Shown: piece by piece, positions 43,308 through 53,220 of the stretch
Layout of the letters: every line of letters begins with the position of its first letter
How positions within the stretch are numbered: the first letter of the stretch is position 1
Assembly: GCA_964630765.1 (NCBI GenBank)
Contig: CAZVXE010000002.1
Location: 1-59,110, forward strand
Length of the DNA: 59,110 nt
Direction: 5' to 3'
DNA from: Methanofastidiosum sp964630765
GTDB taxonomy: Archaea; Methanobacteriota_B; Thermococci; Methanofastidiosales; Methanofastidiosaceae
Program-made: the position numbers and the translations under genes
Notes under the pieces: model-generated
The model's input: the letters and a program-made list of their open reading frames with translations, nothing else
Told to the model about the DNA's origin: nothing
The model's database searches: none

Positions 43308-45016
43308 TGGTGCAAAAAATGCAAAAAAGCTTGGTTTTAATTTTAACATTAATTTTAATTTTTGCCAACTTCAGTCAAATTACTTCTGAAGATTTAATTA
43401 AATGGCGCCATCATACTGCTGATGAAGTCAAAGGAGTTGCTTTAGGGGATGTAGATGGTGATGGCAGATTTGACGTTGTTGTAGGAAGTGGAGATTATAT
43501 TTATGTCCTTGATGTGTTCGGCCAAGAAATATGGAAAAGAAAAACCATTAATTTTGTGAATAGTGTATCTGCAGGAGACTTAGATGGCGATGGAAGAAGT
43601 GATGTCGCAGTTGGTCTTATTAATAATGGCATAGAAGTTTTTAACTCAGACGGAGAAAAACTTTGGGAATACTGGATGCGCACTCCTATTCAAAAGATAA
43701 TTATCAAAGATATTGATTCGGACGGATATGGTGAGATAATTGCCATATCTCATAATAGAACATTTATTGATAATGCGTGGGTTATAATTAATCACGATGG
43801 ATGTGTCAGATTCCAAAGTAAAGATTTATTTTTCCCGGATTTTGAATTAAAAGGCTATTATAGTGGGACTTCAAAAAAATGGGAAGCTGACAACGAACTT
43901 AGATTTCTTATTGCAGAGGATATTAACGGGGATGGATATACCGAATTCATTTCATCAACAAGATTAAATGACATTATAGTTTTCGATTATAATAGAAATC
44001 CTTTATGGGGTTACCATTTTGATTATACTATAACTTCCCTGTCTGTGGGTGATGTGGAGAGAGACGGATTTAAAGAGATATTATTAGGCGTTAACAAAAA
44101 ACTCATTATCCTGACAAAAGATGGATTTAATTTGAAAGAATATCCTTTTGATGGCGATATCAAAGCTGCAACTGCATTTAGAGATGAATTTAATACTTCA
44201 TTCGTTATAGTGGGCAAAGATAATACTCTTTATGCATATGATTGGGATAAAGAAATATTTAATCATACATTTGATGAAAATATTAACTTAATTTATTATG
44301 ATAATCTTGACTATAAAAATGAAATAGAAATCATAGCAGGGACTAATGACGGGGCATATGTATTAGATACTAAAGGAAAGATACTTTTTACATATAGGAC
44401 TTACTCACCTGTAATTGAAGTATTTACTATAAATCTTAATTATAAAGGTGAGAAGGAATTAATTATAGCTTCAACAGATATAGATGCAATTACCTATCAA
44501 GAATTAAAAGAAATTCAGATCCCAGATTCTCAAACAAATCAACAACAAATAGAAGAGACTATACGAAAGGCAAATGCTATTTTTAATACGGGGAAAGCGC
44601 TCTATGATGTCGGAGAGTATCAGGCAGCAATTAATAAGTTTAGTGAAGCAAGAACTATATACCAATCTGTATCCTATAGCGAAGGAATAAATAATTCTGG
44701 GACTTTCATTTCAAATGCTACCTTACATATCCAAGCCAAATCATTAGAGGACCAAGCTCTTTCTCTAAAAAATGAAAAGAAATACGAAGAAGCCAAGTCT
44801 ACATATAAGGCTGCAAAAGATCTTTATTCAGTAACGAATGACACAGTTAAAATTCAGGAGATGGATCAAAAAATAACTGAAATTGATGATTTAATTACCG
44901 CTGAATCTTTTTCTAGATTTGTAATGACTTTTGCTATTATTGGGGGCATAGTGGTAGTAATAGGGATAATATTCTTCTTCCTCAGAAAAAGAAAAAAATC
45001 TAAACAAGGTGCTTAA
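43307..45016 (+). CDS. FG-GAP/VCBS-like beta-propeller membrane protein with TPR region
   Basis: 569 residues. Signal peptide, then repeats carrying calcium-binding-like loops (DVDGDGRFDV, DLDGDGRSDV, DIDSDGYGEI, DINGDGYTEF), typical of extracellular propellers. Around 415-500 a TPR-like helical region appears (GKALYDVGEYQAAINKFSEA), and a C-terminal TM helix is followed by a basic tail. The order resembles the propeller protein at 36073, with TPR in place of zinc ribbons. It is followed immediately by a small TPR protein. Confidence 0.75.
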   Translation: MVQKMQKSLVLILTLILIFANFSQITSEDLIKWRHHTADEVKGVALGDVDGDGRFDVVVGSGDYIYVLDVFGQEIWKRKTINFVNSVSAGDLDGDGRSDVAVGLINNGIEVFNSDGEKLWEYWMRTPIQKIIIKDIDSDGYGEIIAISHNRTFIDNAWVIINHDGCVRFQSKDLFFPDFELKGYYSGTSKKWEADNELRFLIAEDINGDGYTEFISSTRLNDIIVFDYNRNPLWGYHFDYTITSLSVGDVERDGFKEILLGVNKKLIILTKDGFNLKEYPFDGDIKAATAFRDEFNTSFVIVGKDNTLYAYDWDKEIFNHTFDENINLIYYDNLDYKNEIEIIAGTNDGAYVLDTKGKILFTYRTYSPVIEVFTINLNYKGEKELIIASTDIDAITYQELKEIQIPDSQTNQQQIEETIRKANAIFNTGKALYDVGEYQAAINKFSEARTIYQSVSYSEGINNSGTFISNATLHIQAKSLEDQALSLKNEKKYEEAKSTYKAAKDLYSVTNDTVKIQEMDQKITEIDDLITAESFSRFVMTFAIIGGIVVVIGIIFFFLRKRKKSKQGA

Positions 45017-45370
45017 TTGTTAAGAGATGAGATAAAGAAAAGGGTTGAAAAACTTGAAAAAATAGCCATTAATTTTGAAAATGAGGGCTACTATCAAGAT
45101 GCCGCGGACAGTTATGCAGAAGCTGCAAATTTTATAGTCGAAGAAAAAGACTTCTTCTGGGGGGCCGAGGACTTTAAAAAAGCCGCTGAGCTTTATTGGG
45201 ATTCTGGGGACACTGAGCGAGCTGAAACTCTTTTTAATACTGCCATAAATTATTATCTTTTGGATGCAGAATACTATCTAAAACGAGATGGATATTTTTG
45301 GGCTGTAAGAGATTATAAATTGGCAGTACAATGCTACGAAAAGTGGCTTTCAATGGTAGGCAGAATTTAG
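45017..45370 (+). CDS. Small TPR protein, 117 aa
   Basis: Three tetratricopeptide-like helical pairs, for example ENEGYYQDAADSYAEAANFI and DSGDTERAETLFNTAINYY. The TTG start has AAGGTG upstream and immediately follows the propeller gene stop. It is probably a cytoplasmic adaptor for the preceding membrane protein. Confidence 0.75.
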   Translation: MLRDEIKKRVEKLEKIAINFENEGYYQDAADSYAEAANFIVEEKDFFWGAEDFKKAAELYWDSGDTERAETLFNTAINYYLLDAEYYLKRDGYFWAVRDYKLAVQCYEKWLSMVGRI

Positions 45371-45379
45371 ATCAAATTG

Positions 45380-45453
<74 letters not shown>

Positions 45454-45458
45454 AAAAG

Positions 45459-45531
45459 CGCCGCCAGCAGGACTCGAACCTGCGACCATTCGATTAACAG
45501 TCGAGCGCTCTACCTACTGAGCTATGGCGGC
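45459..45531 (-). tRNA. tRNA-Asn (anticodon GTT)
   Basis: Reverse-strand cloverleaf with acceptor GCCGCCA/TGGCGGC, anticodon loop CTGTTAA (GTT), and T arm GCAGG-TTCGAGT-CCTGC. Discriminator G. The outermost anticodon-stem pair is C-A, a small irregularity. It lies five bases upstream of the CAT tRNA and is probably co-transcribed. Confidence 0.94.
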
Positions 45532-45597
45532 ATGAAGATTCCGAGTTCAGAATCATATATAAAACTTTCTATCCATTAAAATTTTCTCTAATTATTT

Positions 45598-46515
45598 TTA
45601 AAAAACATTTAGTAAATACAAAAGTGGAATTATTGTAAACCATAAGATGTATGATAATGACATCTGAAGTAATTTGTCAATTCTTTTTTCAATTACATTT
45701 TTCATTATTTGTGTAAACAATAGGTATAGGAGTAAAAATCCGTGAATTATAACAATTAGAAATATCATACTTGAAAATCCAAATATCCCAGAATATAAAA
45801 TAAAAATGCTGGAAATAATAGATATCGAAATCGATAAGATTGAGGTCAAAGACGCTTTTCTTTGGCCTAGTATTACTGTAAGTGTTTTTTTCCCTACTTT
45901 TTTATCTGCTTCATAATCTGGAAAACCTGCAAGAATTATGGCCCCAAAAACAGCAAAGAATAGTGGTATCGATACCAACCAGGGGAGAATAATATTTAGT
46001 TTTGGAGATTGTAATAAAAATCCCGCCAATACAATGTAAAAGCTATGGGTTATCCCAACATCAATCTCCCCTAAACCCCTATAGGATAATTTTAATGGAG
46101 GAACTGTATAGGCCAAACCCAAGAGAACCCCAATTGATAGTATAAAAAAAGCATAGATATTATATTTTAATGTTAAAATAATAACTAAAGAACAAACAAG
46201 AATAAGAGAGATTAATATGGCATTCTTCGCTTGCTTGAATGTAATTTTTTCATTTACTATCATTCTAGATCCGCCGGTAAATTGACTGTAGTTCTTATTT
46301 ATTTTATCGGTTTCATAGTCATAATAATCATTTGATATCACAGTTGCAAATTCTATCAAAAACAAAGCCATATACCCAAGGGCATAAATAGTCAAATCAA
46401 AATTATTTAGAATTTTAAAGGAGCATAAAGCTCCTACAGTATAAGCAAGCCAAGTCATTGGGTAAAACTGAAATCTAGTTATCTTAAGCCAAGAAGCTAA
46501 CTTATCTTTTTCCAT
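45598..46515 (-). CDS. UbiA-family prenyltransferase
   Basis: 305 residues, about eight to nine TM helices. The first Asp-rich motif NDYYDYETDK is near residue 63 and the second (DYEADKK) near 200; these bind the prenyl diphosphate through magnesium. MenA-like enzymes and archaeal lipid enzymes share this fold. Whether it makes a quinone, a lipid or another prenylated compound is not visible. It is divergent from the LuxE/LuxC-like pair. Confidence 0.85.
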   Translation of the reverse strand: MEKDKLASWLKITRFQFYPMTWLAYTVGALCSFKILNNFDLTIYALGYMALFLIEFATVISNDYYDYETDKINKNYSQFTGGSRMIVNEKITFKQAKNAILISLILVCSLVIILTLKYNIYAFFILSIGVLLGLAYTVPPLKLSYRGLGEIDVGITHSFYIVLAGFLLQSPKLNIILPWLVSIPLFFAVFGAIILAGFPDYEADKKVGKKTLTVILGQRKASLTSILSISISIISSIFILYSGIFGFSSMIFLIVIIHGFLLLYLLFTQIMKNVIEKRIDKLLQMSLSYILWFTIIPLLYLLNVF

Positions 46516-46662
46516 TTAATACCTTATTAGTTGGAATTTATTTTAATTATAAATATTTCTACTAATCTAAATATCTAAAAATTAGCTTTACCGAAAATTT
46601 TTTATATATGGACTAATAATTTAAACAAATTCTCTGTGAGGATTATAGTACTTGGTGATTTT

Positions 46663-47949
46663 ATGTTTGATACAGACTTAATTGAGAATCTCGTTTCCTC
46701 TGAAAACTATTTCAAAAAAAGAAAAGATGTGGAAAAATTAAGGCACAAAGCAATTAAAATGTCACACAAATATCATTTTGAGAATAATAAATTTTATCAT
46801 GACTATTGTAAATTGAAAGGACTAAGCGGAGATATAAAGTCTGAAGACTTTCATAAAATAGTAATTCCCGATACGGTATTCAAGTCTTATCAGATGGAAT
46901 CACCTGAAAAGAGCCCTCAAGAATTTAAAAAATGGATTGATAGAATCTCTTCAGTTCCTATTGACTTTACTCCAAAGGGCATGGGGTCTCTTGAAAGTTT
47001 TCTTCAAGAATTTTATTCAAATGGCATGTTACTGGGTTTTAGTAGCGGCACTTCCGGAAAACTGACATTTTTACCAAGAGATTCCTTTACTCAATCCATG
47101 TTAATTAGATCCTATACTGAAGCAATTGATGCAACTCTAAAACTTGACAAAGGTAAAGAGAGATTTATTCTTGGAATACCAAAAAAAACATTTTTACAAG
47201 TCGGCTTCAATGGAAAAGTTGTAGCTAATCACATATCTCCTGGTAATGTTTTCCACGCATTTGAAGAATTGAAAGCTGACATAATAAGACTTAGAATGAG
47301 GGGGCCAAGATCCTCGAAAGAAAAAGTCATGAACTACTTTATTAAGCAAATGCTACCCCGACTCGAGAAAAATGCCATAAGAAACATAGTAACTAAGCTC
47401 GAGGAAAATCAAGGAAAAAAAGTTGTTTTTATGGGGCCACCTTTTTTGATAATTGATACTGCTAAATATATCCTGGAAAATGGGATTAACGCAAAGATCG
47501 GGGCAGATAGTTTTTTGGCTTCAACTGGGGGATTCAAAGGCAGGTCGATTGTAAGCAGAGATAAAATGAACGATTTAATTGAAGAGGCTTTTGGATTAGA
47601 TCCAAAGAGGTATATCGACCTCTATGGGATGACCGAATCAAACTCGATAATGATTGATTGTATTGAAGGTAACACCAAACACATTCCACCTTGGATGGAA
47701 GTTATACTATTCGATGAGAACATGGAACCAATACCTCAAGAAGGTAAAGTAACTGGAAATTACGCATTCTTAGAGCCTTCTTCAAAATCATTTCCTGGAT
47801 TTATTACTACTGGAGATAAATTGAAAGTGGATTACGAAGGGTGCCCCGTATGTGATAAGACTACTCCAATTCTCCTTAGTATTGAAAGACTTCCTAGAAT
47901 TGAGAGTAGAGGATGCTCGGGTGTACTTGCAAAAACGGTGGCTGGTTAA
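46663..47949 (+). CDS. LuxE-like acyl-protein synthetase / acyl-activating enzyme
   Basis: About 428 residues of the ANL adenylate-forming superfamily in the LuxE style. It contains the phosphate loop GFSSGTSGKLTF near 138 and DLYGMTESN near 320. LuxE activates an acyl group as acyl-AMP and passes it to LuxC. The ATG at 46663 has GGTGAT upstream; the GTG at 46636 lies before that site. TATA (TTTATATATGG, about 46598) fits. A CPVC near the C-terminus may bind metal. LuxC-like partner follows directly. Confidence 0.82.
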   Translation: MFDTDLIENLVSSENYFKKRKDVEKLRHKAIKMSHKYHFENNKFYHDYCKLKGLSGDIKSEDFHKIVIPDTVFKSYQMESPEKSPQEFKKWIDRISSVPIDFTPKGMGSLESFLQEFYSNGMLLGFSSGTSGKLTFLPRDSFTQSMLIRSYTEAIDATLKLDKGKERFILGIPKKTFLQVGFNGKVVANHISPGNVFHAFEELKADIIRLRMRGPRSSKEKVMNYFIKQMLPRLEKNAIRNIVTKLEENQGKKVVFMGPPFLIIDTAKYILENGINAKIGADSFLASTGGFKGRSIVSRDKMNDLIEEAFGLDPKRYIDLYGMTESNSIMIDCIEGNTKHIPPWMEVILFDENMEPIPQEGKVTGNYAFLEPSSKSFPGFITTGDKLKVDYEGCPVCDKTTPILLSIERLPRIESRGCSGVLAKTVAG

Positions 47950-49515
47950 ATGTCAAAACTAAAAGGGTATTACCTTCCTAAATCTTTAAAGTCAATAGAA
48001 AAAGAAATGGAATTTAGTGAAAAAAAAGTTAACGATTATACTTTGCTATTGCCAAATATTAATCAAGACAACATAAAAGAAATAGTAAGTAGCTTAAAGG
48101 AAAATAGAAAAAAATATCTTGCAAATATGCCCTTTCCAGAGATTGCTAAGATATATGGAGAAGTATCAAGAACTTGGTCAGATAATAAATATGAAAAAAA
48201 GAAGATCGCTCTTGAATTACTTCCGGTGCTGACAAATCTTTCACCGGAGTTAATAGAATTCTTTCAGTTTAGGTCTATATATAAAATAGACGAGAAGACT
48301 ATTAATTTTCTATCAACTTTAAATTTACCGCCAGATGTTTTTAAGAATTTTACCCCGATTGACAATGCAAACACTTTTGTTAGGGCATACGCAGGATTTA
48401 GAGACAAAATTGCACTAAAAAAAATAACTCAGTATAATCAAGAACTGGAGTTAGTGACTTACATAACACCCTCTAATGTACCCGGATTTATAGAAAGTCT
48501 AGGGATTTTTATTGCAAGCATCGTAAGAGCTTCAGGCTTAATTAAAACCCCTTCCGTTCAACCTCTATTTGCACCTTTATATGCGGAATCAGTAGCTGAA
48601 CAAAGCAAACAGATAGGTGAAACTATTGCAGTGGTGCCCTGGGCTGGGGGGGATAAATCAATTGAGGATGTAATATTCCGAAACTCAAATGTAGTCAGTG
48701 TAGTTTCCAGTACTCAAACTGCAATGTCAGTTAAGGCAAGGGTAGACGAATTGAATAAAAAGGGATGTTCTATCAAAGGATGTTATCACGGAGGAAAATT
48801 TGGAATTGAACTAATCGGGAGAGAAATGGCAAATCGTGATGTTGCAGGTCTTGCCGCAATTGATGGAATTGGATATGAGGGGTATATGTGCGGGTCCCCT
48901 GCTTTTGGATTTTTTGTTGAAGAAGGTGGAGAGCTCAGCCCAATAGAATTTGCAGAAGCCTTAGCAGGCGAAATGGAAAAAATATCGAGATCAATACCAC
49001 AGACTAATTTTTTCAGGAAGTTGAGAAATGTTAAAATTGGAGAAATAATATCAAGACCTGAATTTGACGGTGGTCAGAAAATTTTTGCATCTTCTGAAAA
49101 TAATTTTGCAGTAATATATGAATCAAATTTTAATCTTAATCCTATAGGGCAAAATAGGCTAATACGTGTCTTTGGAGTTAATAATCTTGAAGAAGTAATC
49201 GATAAAATGAAACCATGGAAGGATTATCTACAGACTGCCGGAGTTGCAATAGGAAATGACAGGCTCCAAAAAATATCAGAGTTAATGGGAAAGACTGGAT
49301 TTTCAAACATAAGAGTTGTTGGAACTGTAGCTTTGCCACGATTAGGTGAAGCGTGGGATGGAAACTATCCAGTATATGAATTTTTCATTCCTGACAGTAT
49401 TCACTGGACTTCTATTAATGCATTAGACTTTGAAAATGAGATAAAAGAGCTTACTAAAATAAAGAATGAAATCATAAAGGACGGCGTTTTTAATTCATCT
49501 CTTGGAATTCGTTGA
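47950..49515 (+). CDS. LuxC-like acyl-CoA/acyl-protein reductase
   Basis: 521 residues of the LuxC family, which reduces an activated acyl group to an aldehyde with NADPH. ALDH-like pieces are visible: TYITPSNVPGFIES, VVPWAGGDKSIED and GIGYEGYMCGSPAFGFF, where the Cys is the likely acyl-carrying residue. It starts on the base after the LuxE-like gene. The pair would make an aldehyde from a carboxylic acid. A hairpin and T runs end the unit at about 49529. Confidence 0.82.
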   Translation: MSKLKGYYLPKSLKSIEKEMEFSEKKVNDYTLLLPNINQDNIKEIVSSLKENRKKYLANMPFPEIAKIYGEVSRTWSDNKYEKKKIALELLPVLTNLSPELIEFFQFRSIYKIDEKTINFLSTLNLPPDVFKNFTPIDNANTFVRAYAGFRDKIALKKITQYNQELELVTYITPSNVPGFIESLGIFIASIVRASGLIKTPSVQPLFAPLYAESVAEQSKQIGETIAVVPWAGGDKSIEDVIFRNSNVVSVVSSTQTAMSVKARVDELNKKGCSIKGCYHGGKFGIELIGREMANRDVAGLAAIDGIGYEGYMCGSPAFGFFVEEGGELSPIEFAEALAGEMEKISRSIPQTNFFRKLRNVKIGEIISRPEFDGGQKIFASSENNFAVIYESNFNLNPIGQNRLIRVFGVNNLEEVIDKMKPWKDYLQTAGVAIGNDRLQKISELMGKTGFSNIRVVGTVALPRLGEAWDGNYPVYEFFIPDSIHWTSINALDFENEIKELTKIKNEIIKDGVFNSSLGIR

Positions 49516-49528
49516 AATGCCTTATTTT

Positions 49529-49560
49529 ATCAAAAGATTTTTGATTTTTTCTATTTTTTC
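49529..49560 (+). terminator. Hairpin plus T-run terminator after the LuxE/LuxC pair
   Basis: ATCAAAA (49529-49535) pairs with TTTTGAT (49539-49545) around a three-base loop, followed by two runs of six T. Confidence 0.55.
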
Positions 49561-49617
49561 AGGAGATAAAAAGAAATATTTAAATACTTTGCATGTTAAT
49601 ATATTATAGGTGCTTTA

Positions 49618-49851
49618 ATGGTATATGCATATGTTTTGATAACAGTTTCAATAGGAAAAATAAAGGAAGTAATTGAATCTGTAAAGAAGATTGAAGGGGT
49701 AATAGAAGCCGATGTTATAACTGGTCCATACGATGCCATTGCAAAAATAAAAGCAAATGATCTAGGCGAACTCACAAAAACAGTAATTCAACAGATTCAT
49801 TACATTGAAGGTGTAATTGATACAACAACTGCGATAGTAATCTCTGTATAA
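49618..49851 (+). CDS. Stand-alone Lrp/AsnC ligand-binding (RAM) domain protein
   Basis: 77 residues in the beta-alpha-beta-beta-alpha-beta order of the RAM/ACT-like domain: MVYAYVLITVSIGKIKEVIE, then GVIEADVITGPYDAIAKIKA. It lacks a DNA-binding helix-turn-helix. Such proteins bind amino acids and may modify full Lrp regulators, such as the one at 42837. AAATATTTAAATAC upstream is a likely promoter. Confidence 0.85.
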   Translation: MVYAYVLITVSIGKIKEVIESVKKIEGVIEADVITGPYDAIAKIKANDLGELTKTVIQQIHYIEGVIDTTTAIVISV

Positions 49852-49877
49852 ATATTATTTATTTTTTTGGTGATTTC

Positions 49878-50591
49878 TTGAATAAAAGCACGGCTATATG
49901 CGATGTATCTCTTTTTGTTTCAAAAAGTAAATATTCTCAGGCTGAATCATTGATGAAATCCTTACATATTGAAGAGGTAATAATGCCCGAAGAACTTGTT
50001 GATATACTTATGAAGGTCCATAGAGGCGAAGAGCTCTTGGGCGAACAAGTTCGGGTCTTATCCTATTGGGCAAAGGGGCCAGTTCCTAAGGATGAGGAAA
50101 TAAGAACTTTTTATGAAACACTTATCGAAAAGGGAATAAAAATTAGAACAATAAAAGAGTATGTTCTGAAAAAAGAAGTTGAATTGGGGTATACAAAATT
50201 AAGAGAGGGCATGGAAAAAGACGAGATGGAAGTCTATAATAAAAGTTGGAGAAATTTATACAATAAATTTTCTGAAACGATGCCTGATCAAACTGCAATT
50301 ATATGTTCAAAAATCCTATCGCTATCTCTTGTATTTAATGAGAAAATAGTCGCGGTAAACAGAAAACTATTGAGATTTCTATTTGACTCTGGACTTGAAG
50401 TATCAAAAGTTACCTCTAAGATTGAAATTGATAAAAATATGGTCGAACACAATATTATTTTCCTTAATGTTTACGGCTCAAAAACTTTTGAACCATTGTT
50501 TTATGAAATAAAAAATTCAATAAAGGAGAGTACAGAGATACAAGTAGAACTAGAAAAAGACGTTGGTTCAATAGTAATGTTTAACTTATAA
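49878..50591 (+). CDS. Uncharacterised protein, 237 aa
   Basis: No family recognised with confidence. The opening TAICDVSLFVSKSKYSQAES and MPEELVDIL near 38 have the spacing of a PIN nuclease start (acidic residues near 9 and 39), but I cannot identify the rest. The C-terminal 80 residues look alpha-beta. The TTG start has GGTGAT four bases upstream. It lies 26 bases after the RAM-domain gene, so the two probably share a transcript. Confidence 0.6.
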   Translation: MNKSTAICDVSLFVSKSKYSQAESLMKSLHIEEVIMPEELVDILMKVHRGEELLGEQVRVLSYWAKGPVPKDEEIRTFYETLIEKGIKIRTIKEYVLKKEVELGYTKLREGMEKDEMEVYNKSWRNLYNKFSETMPDQTAIICSKILSLSLVFNEKIVAVNRKLLRFLFDSGLEVSKVTSKIEIDKNMVEHNIIFLNVYGSKTFEPLFYEIKNSIKESTEIQVELEKDVGSIVMFNL

Positions 50592-50660
50592 ATACTAACA
50601 AAAATATAATTTTTCTTATCTATTAAAGTTTATCAATTCTATTTTAAATATTTTTAAGAT

Positions 50661-50676
50661 AGAAAGCTTTTTATAT
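50661..50676 (+). promoter_or_regulatory. Promoter of the thermosome gene
   Basis: AGAAAG followed by CTTTTTATAT gives a BRE/TATA pair with a predicted start near 50698 and a short leader containing GAGGTG before the ATG. Confidence 0.55.
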
Positions 50677-50725
50677 CACTTCAAATACATCAAAAACAAG
50701 CAATATTTTTAATGAGGTGTAAATT

Positions 50726-52396
50726 ATGGCAGAAATTAGACAACCAATGAGTGTCCAACCTGAAGGCGCTCAGAGATTTATGGGCAGAGATGCTCAAAGA
50801 ATGAATATTCTTGCTGGAAGAATAGTAGCAGAAACAGTAAAGACGACACTTGGTCCAAGAGGTATGGACAAAATGCTCGTTGACTCACTAGGAGACGTAG
50901 TCATCACAAACGATGGTGCTACAATACTTAGCGAGATGGATATAGCTCATCCAGCAGCAAAAATGATTGTAGAAGTAGCAAAGACACAAGATGAGGAAGT
51001 TGGAGACGGTACAACAACAGCAGTTGTCATTGCCGGAGAACTTCTAAAGAGAGCCGAAGATCTTCTCGATCAAGAAGTACACGCAACAGTTGTTGCATCT
51101 GGTTACAAACTTGCAGCTGAAAAGGCTGAAGAAATATTGAAAGATATTGGCGACAAGATTACAATCAATGACGATGATATACTTCTTGAAATTGCAAAGA
51201 CTGCAATGACTGGAAAGGGCGCAGAAAAATCAAAGGATACATTAGCACCTTTAGCACTTAAAGCAGTAAAGCAGGTAGCTGTAAAAGAAAACGGAAACTA
51301 CACAGTTGAAACTGAAGACATTAAGGTAGAAAAGAAAGAGGGCGGAAGTGTAGAAGATTCAAAACTCATCCAGGGACTTATTATTGACAAGGAAAGAGTC
51401 CACGACGGCATGCCAAAGAAACTAAAAGATGCAAAAATAGCTTTACTTGACTGTGCACTTGAAGTAAAAGAAACTGAAACTGATGCAGAAATTAGAATTA
51501 CATCTCCTGACCAGCTTCAAGCATTCTTGGATCAAGAAGAAGCAATGCTAAAGAAGATGGTAGATCAGATAAAGGCATCTGGCGCAACAGTCGTATTCTG
51601 TCAGAAGGGAATTGATGATTTAGCTCAGCACTACCTTGCAAAGAGTGGAATATACGCTGCAAGAAGAGTAAAAAAGAGCGATATGAAGAAACTTGCCAAA
51701 GCAACAGGTGCAAGAGTTGTAAACAAAATAGCTGATCTTGAAGGAAAGGATCTTGGTCATGCAGGCTCTGTCGAAGAGAAAAAGATCGGCGGAGACGAAA
51801 TGACATTTGTCGAAGGATGCAAGGATCCAAAAGCAGTAAGCTTATTGTTAAGAGGCGGAACAGAGCACTTTTTAGAGGAAGTAGAAAGAGCTCTTGAAGA
51901 TGCTATAGGTGTCATATCTACAGCAATCGAAGATGGAACTATTTGTGCTGGCGGTGGAGCTGCAGAGATGGAACTATCAAAGAGACTTAACGAATACGCA
52001 GAAAAGATTAGCGGTAGAGAGCAGCTAGCAGTAAAAGCATTCGCACAGGCAATGGAAGTAATCCCAAGAACTTTAGCTGAAAATGCAGGTATGGACCCAA
52101 TCGATACCATCGTTGCACTCAAAGCTTCACATGAGTCAAAAGATCACAAGAGATACGGAATTGACGTCTTTGACGGTAAAGTTAAAGACATGATGAAGGC
52201 CGGAGTTGTCGAGCCACTTAGAATAAAGGAGCAAGCAGTAAAGAGTGCTTCTGAATCAGCCATAATGATATTAAGGATTGACGACGTTATAGCCGCAAGC
52301 GGAATCGGTAAGAGAAGAGGAATGGGCGGCGGCGATGACGACATGGATATGGGTGGCATGGGCGGTATGCCCGGCGGCATGCCTGGAATGATGTAA
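50726..52396 (+). CDS. thsA: Thermosome subunit (group II chaperonin)
   Basis: 556 residues, normal length. ATP-binding motifs TLGPRGMDKMLVD near 43 and GDGTTTAVVIAGELL near 93; GGGAAEMELS and a nucleotide-binding stretch IDDVIAASG near the end. The tail is a Gly-Met repeat (GGMGGMPGGMPGMM) typical of group II subunits. It folds proteins in an ATP-driven closed ring. Codons are strongly biased toward those of highly expressed genes. GAGGTG precedes the ATG. Confidence 0.97.
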   Translation: MAEIRQPMSVQPEGAQRFMGRDAQRMNILAGRIVAETVKTTLGPRGMDKMLVDSLGDVVITNDGATILSEMDIAHPAAKMIVEVAKTQDEEVGDGTTTAVVIAGELLKRAEDLLDQEVHATVVASGYKLAAEKAEEILKDIGDKITINDDDILLEIAKTAMTGKGAEKSKDTLAPLALKAVKQVAVKENGNYTVETEDIKVEKKEGGSVEDSKLIQGLIIDKERVHDGMPKKLKDAKIALLDCALEVKETETDAEIRITSPDQLQAFLDQEEAMLKKMVDQIKASGATVVFCQKGIDDLAQHYLAKSGIYAARRVKKSDMKKLAKATGARVVNKIADLEGKDLGHAGSVEEKKIGGDEMTFVEGCKDPKAVSLLLRGGTEHFLEEVERALEDAIGVISTAIEDGTICAGGGAAEMELSKRLNEYAEKISGREQLAVKAFAQAMEVIPRTLAENAGMDPIDTIVALKASHESKDHKRYGIDVFDGKVKDMMKAGVVEPLRIKEQAVKSASESAIMILRIDDVIAASGIGKRRGMGGGDDDMDMGGMGGMPGGMPGMM

Positions 52397-52481
52397 TATA
52401 AAAATAATTTTTTCTTTTATTTAATATTTTTATTAAATTTTTCTTAGATAATCTTATTAATTTAGTCGGATTCTTTCTTAT

Positions 52482-53159
52482 ATGGAATGTCAATCCATTA
52501 TAGAAAAATTAAAGACGATTTCTGACCCTAAAACTTTAGAAGGAATGTCAAGATACGGAATTAAAACAGATAAGGCGTTTGGCGTTTCAATCCCGAAGAT
52601 AAGGCTGTTAGCAAAAGAGATAGAAAAAGATCATAATCTAGCTTTGGAATTATGGAAATCAGGTTTTCATGAAACAAGATTTCTTGCAAGTATGATTGAC
52701 GACCCAAAAAAACTCACAAATGAGCAAATGGAGAATTGGGCCAAAGACTTTGACTCATGGGATGTATGTGATCAAGTCTGTAATAATCTTTTTGGAAAAA
52801 GTCCTTTGGCTTTTGATAAGGTCTTTGAATGGTCCAAAAGAGATGAAGAATTTGTTAAAAGGGCAGGATATGTTCTAATGGCAGTTTTGGCAGTTCACGA
52901 TAAGGCTAGAGCAGATGAAGATTTTTTCAAGTTTTTGCCTGTAATTTTTAATGGCTCAACAGATGAGCGGATATATGTCAAAAAAGCAGTAAACTGGGCT
53001 TTAAGGCAAATCGGTAAGAGAAATCTTATTTTACATAAAAAAGCAATTGAATATGCACTAGATATCCAAAAAATTGATTCAAAATCTGCAAAGTGGATAG
53101 CTTCCGATGCATTAAGAGAATTACATAATCCCAAAATCCTAGAAAGAATTAAAAAATAA
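52482..53159 (+). CDS. AlkD-like DNA alkylation repair protein
   Basis: 225 residues built of HEAT-like helical repeats. The conserved block FGVSIPKIRLLAKEI near 30 and SWDVCDQVCNNLFG near 90 match the AlkD/DNA glycosylase family; the Asp in DVCD corresponds to the catalytic acid. These enzymes remove positively charged alkyl purines. It is a single gene after the thermosome. Confidence 0.87.
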   Translation: MECQSIIEKLKTISDPKTLEGMSRYGIKTDKAFGVSIPKIRLLAKEIEKDHNLALELWKSGFHETRFLASMIDDPKKLTNEQMENWAKDFDSWDVCDQVCNNLFGKSPLAFDKVFEWSKRDEEFVKRAGYVLMAVLAVHDKARADEDFFKFLPVIFNGSTDERIYVKKAVNWALRQIGKRNLILHKKAIEYALDIQKIDSKSAKWIASDALRELHNPKILERIKK

Positions 53160-53220
53160 AATCCATAACTAATTTAAAGCATTTTTATTTATCTTAATTA
53201 GATGTATTTGAGGTGTAAAA

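Noticed and set aside
51498..52380. Reverse ORFs of 78-121 codons inside the thermosome gene
   Set aside because: Codon bias of the thermosome gene produces open antisense frames; compositions are Leu/Ser/Pro-rich shadows.
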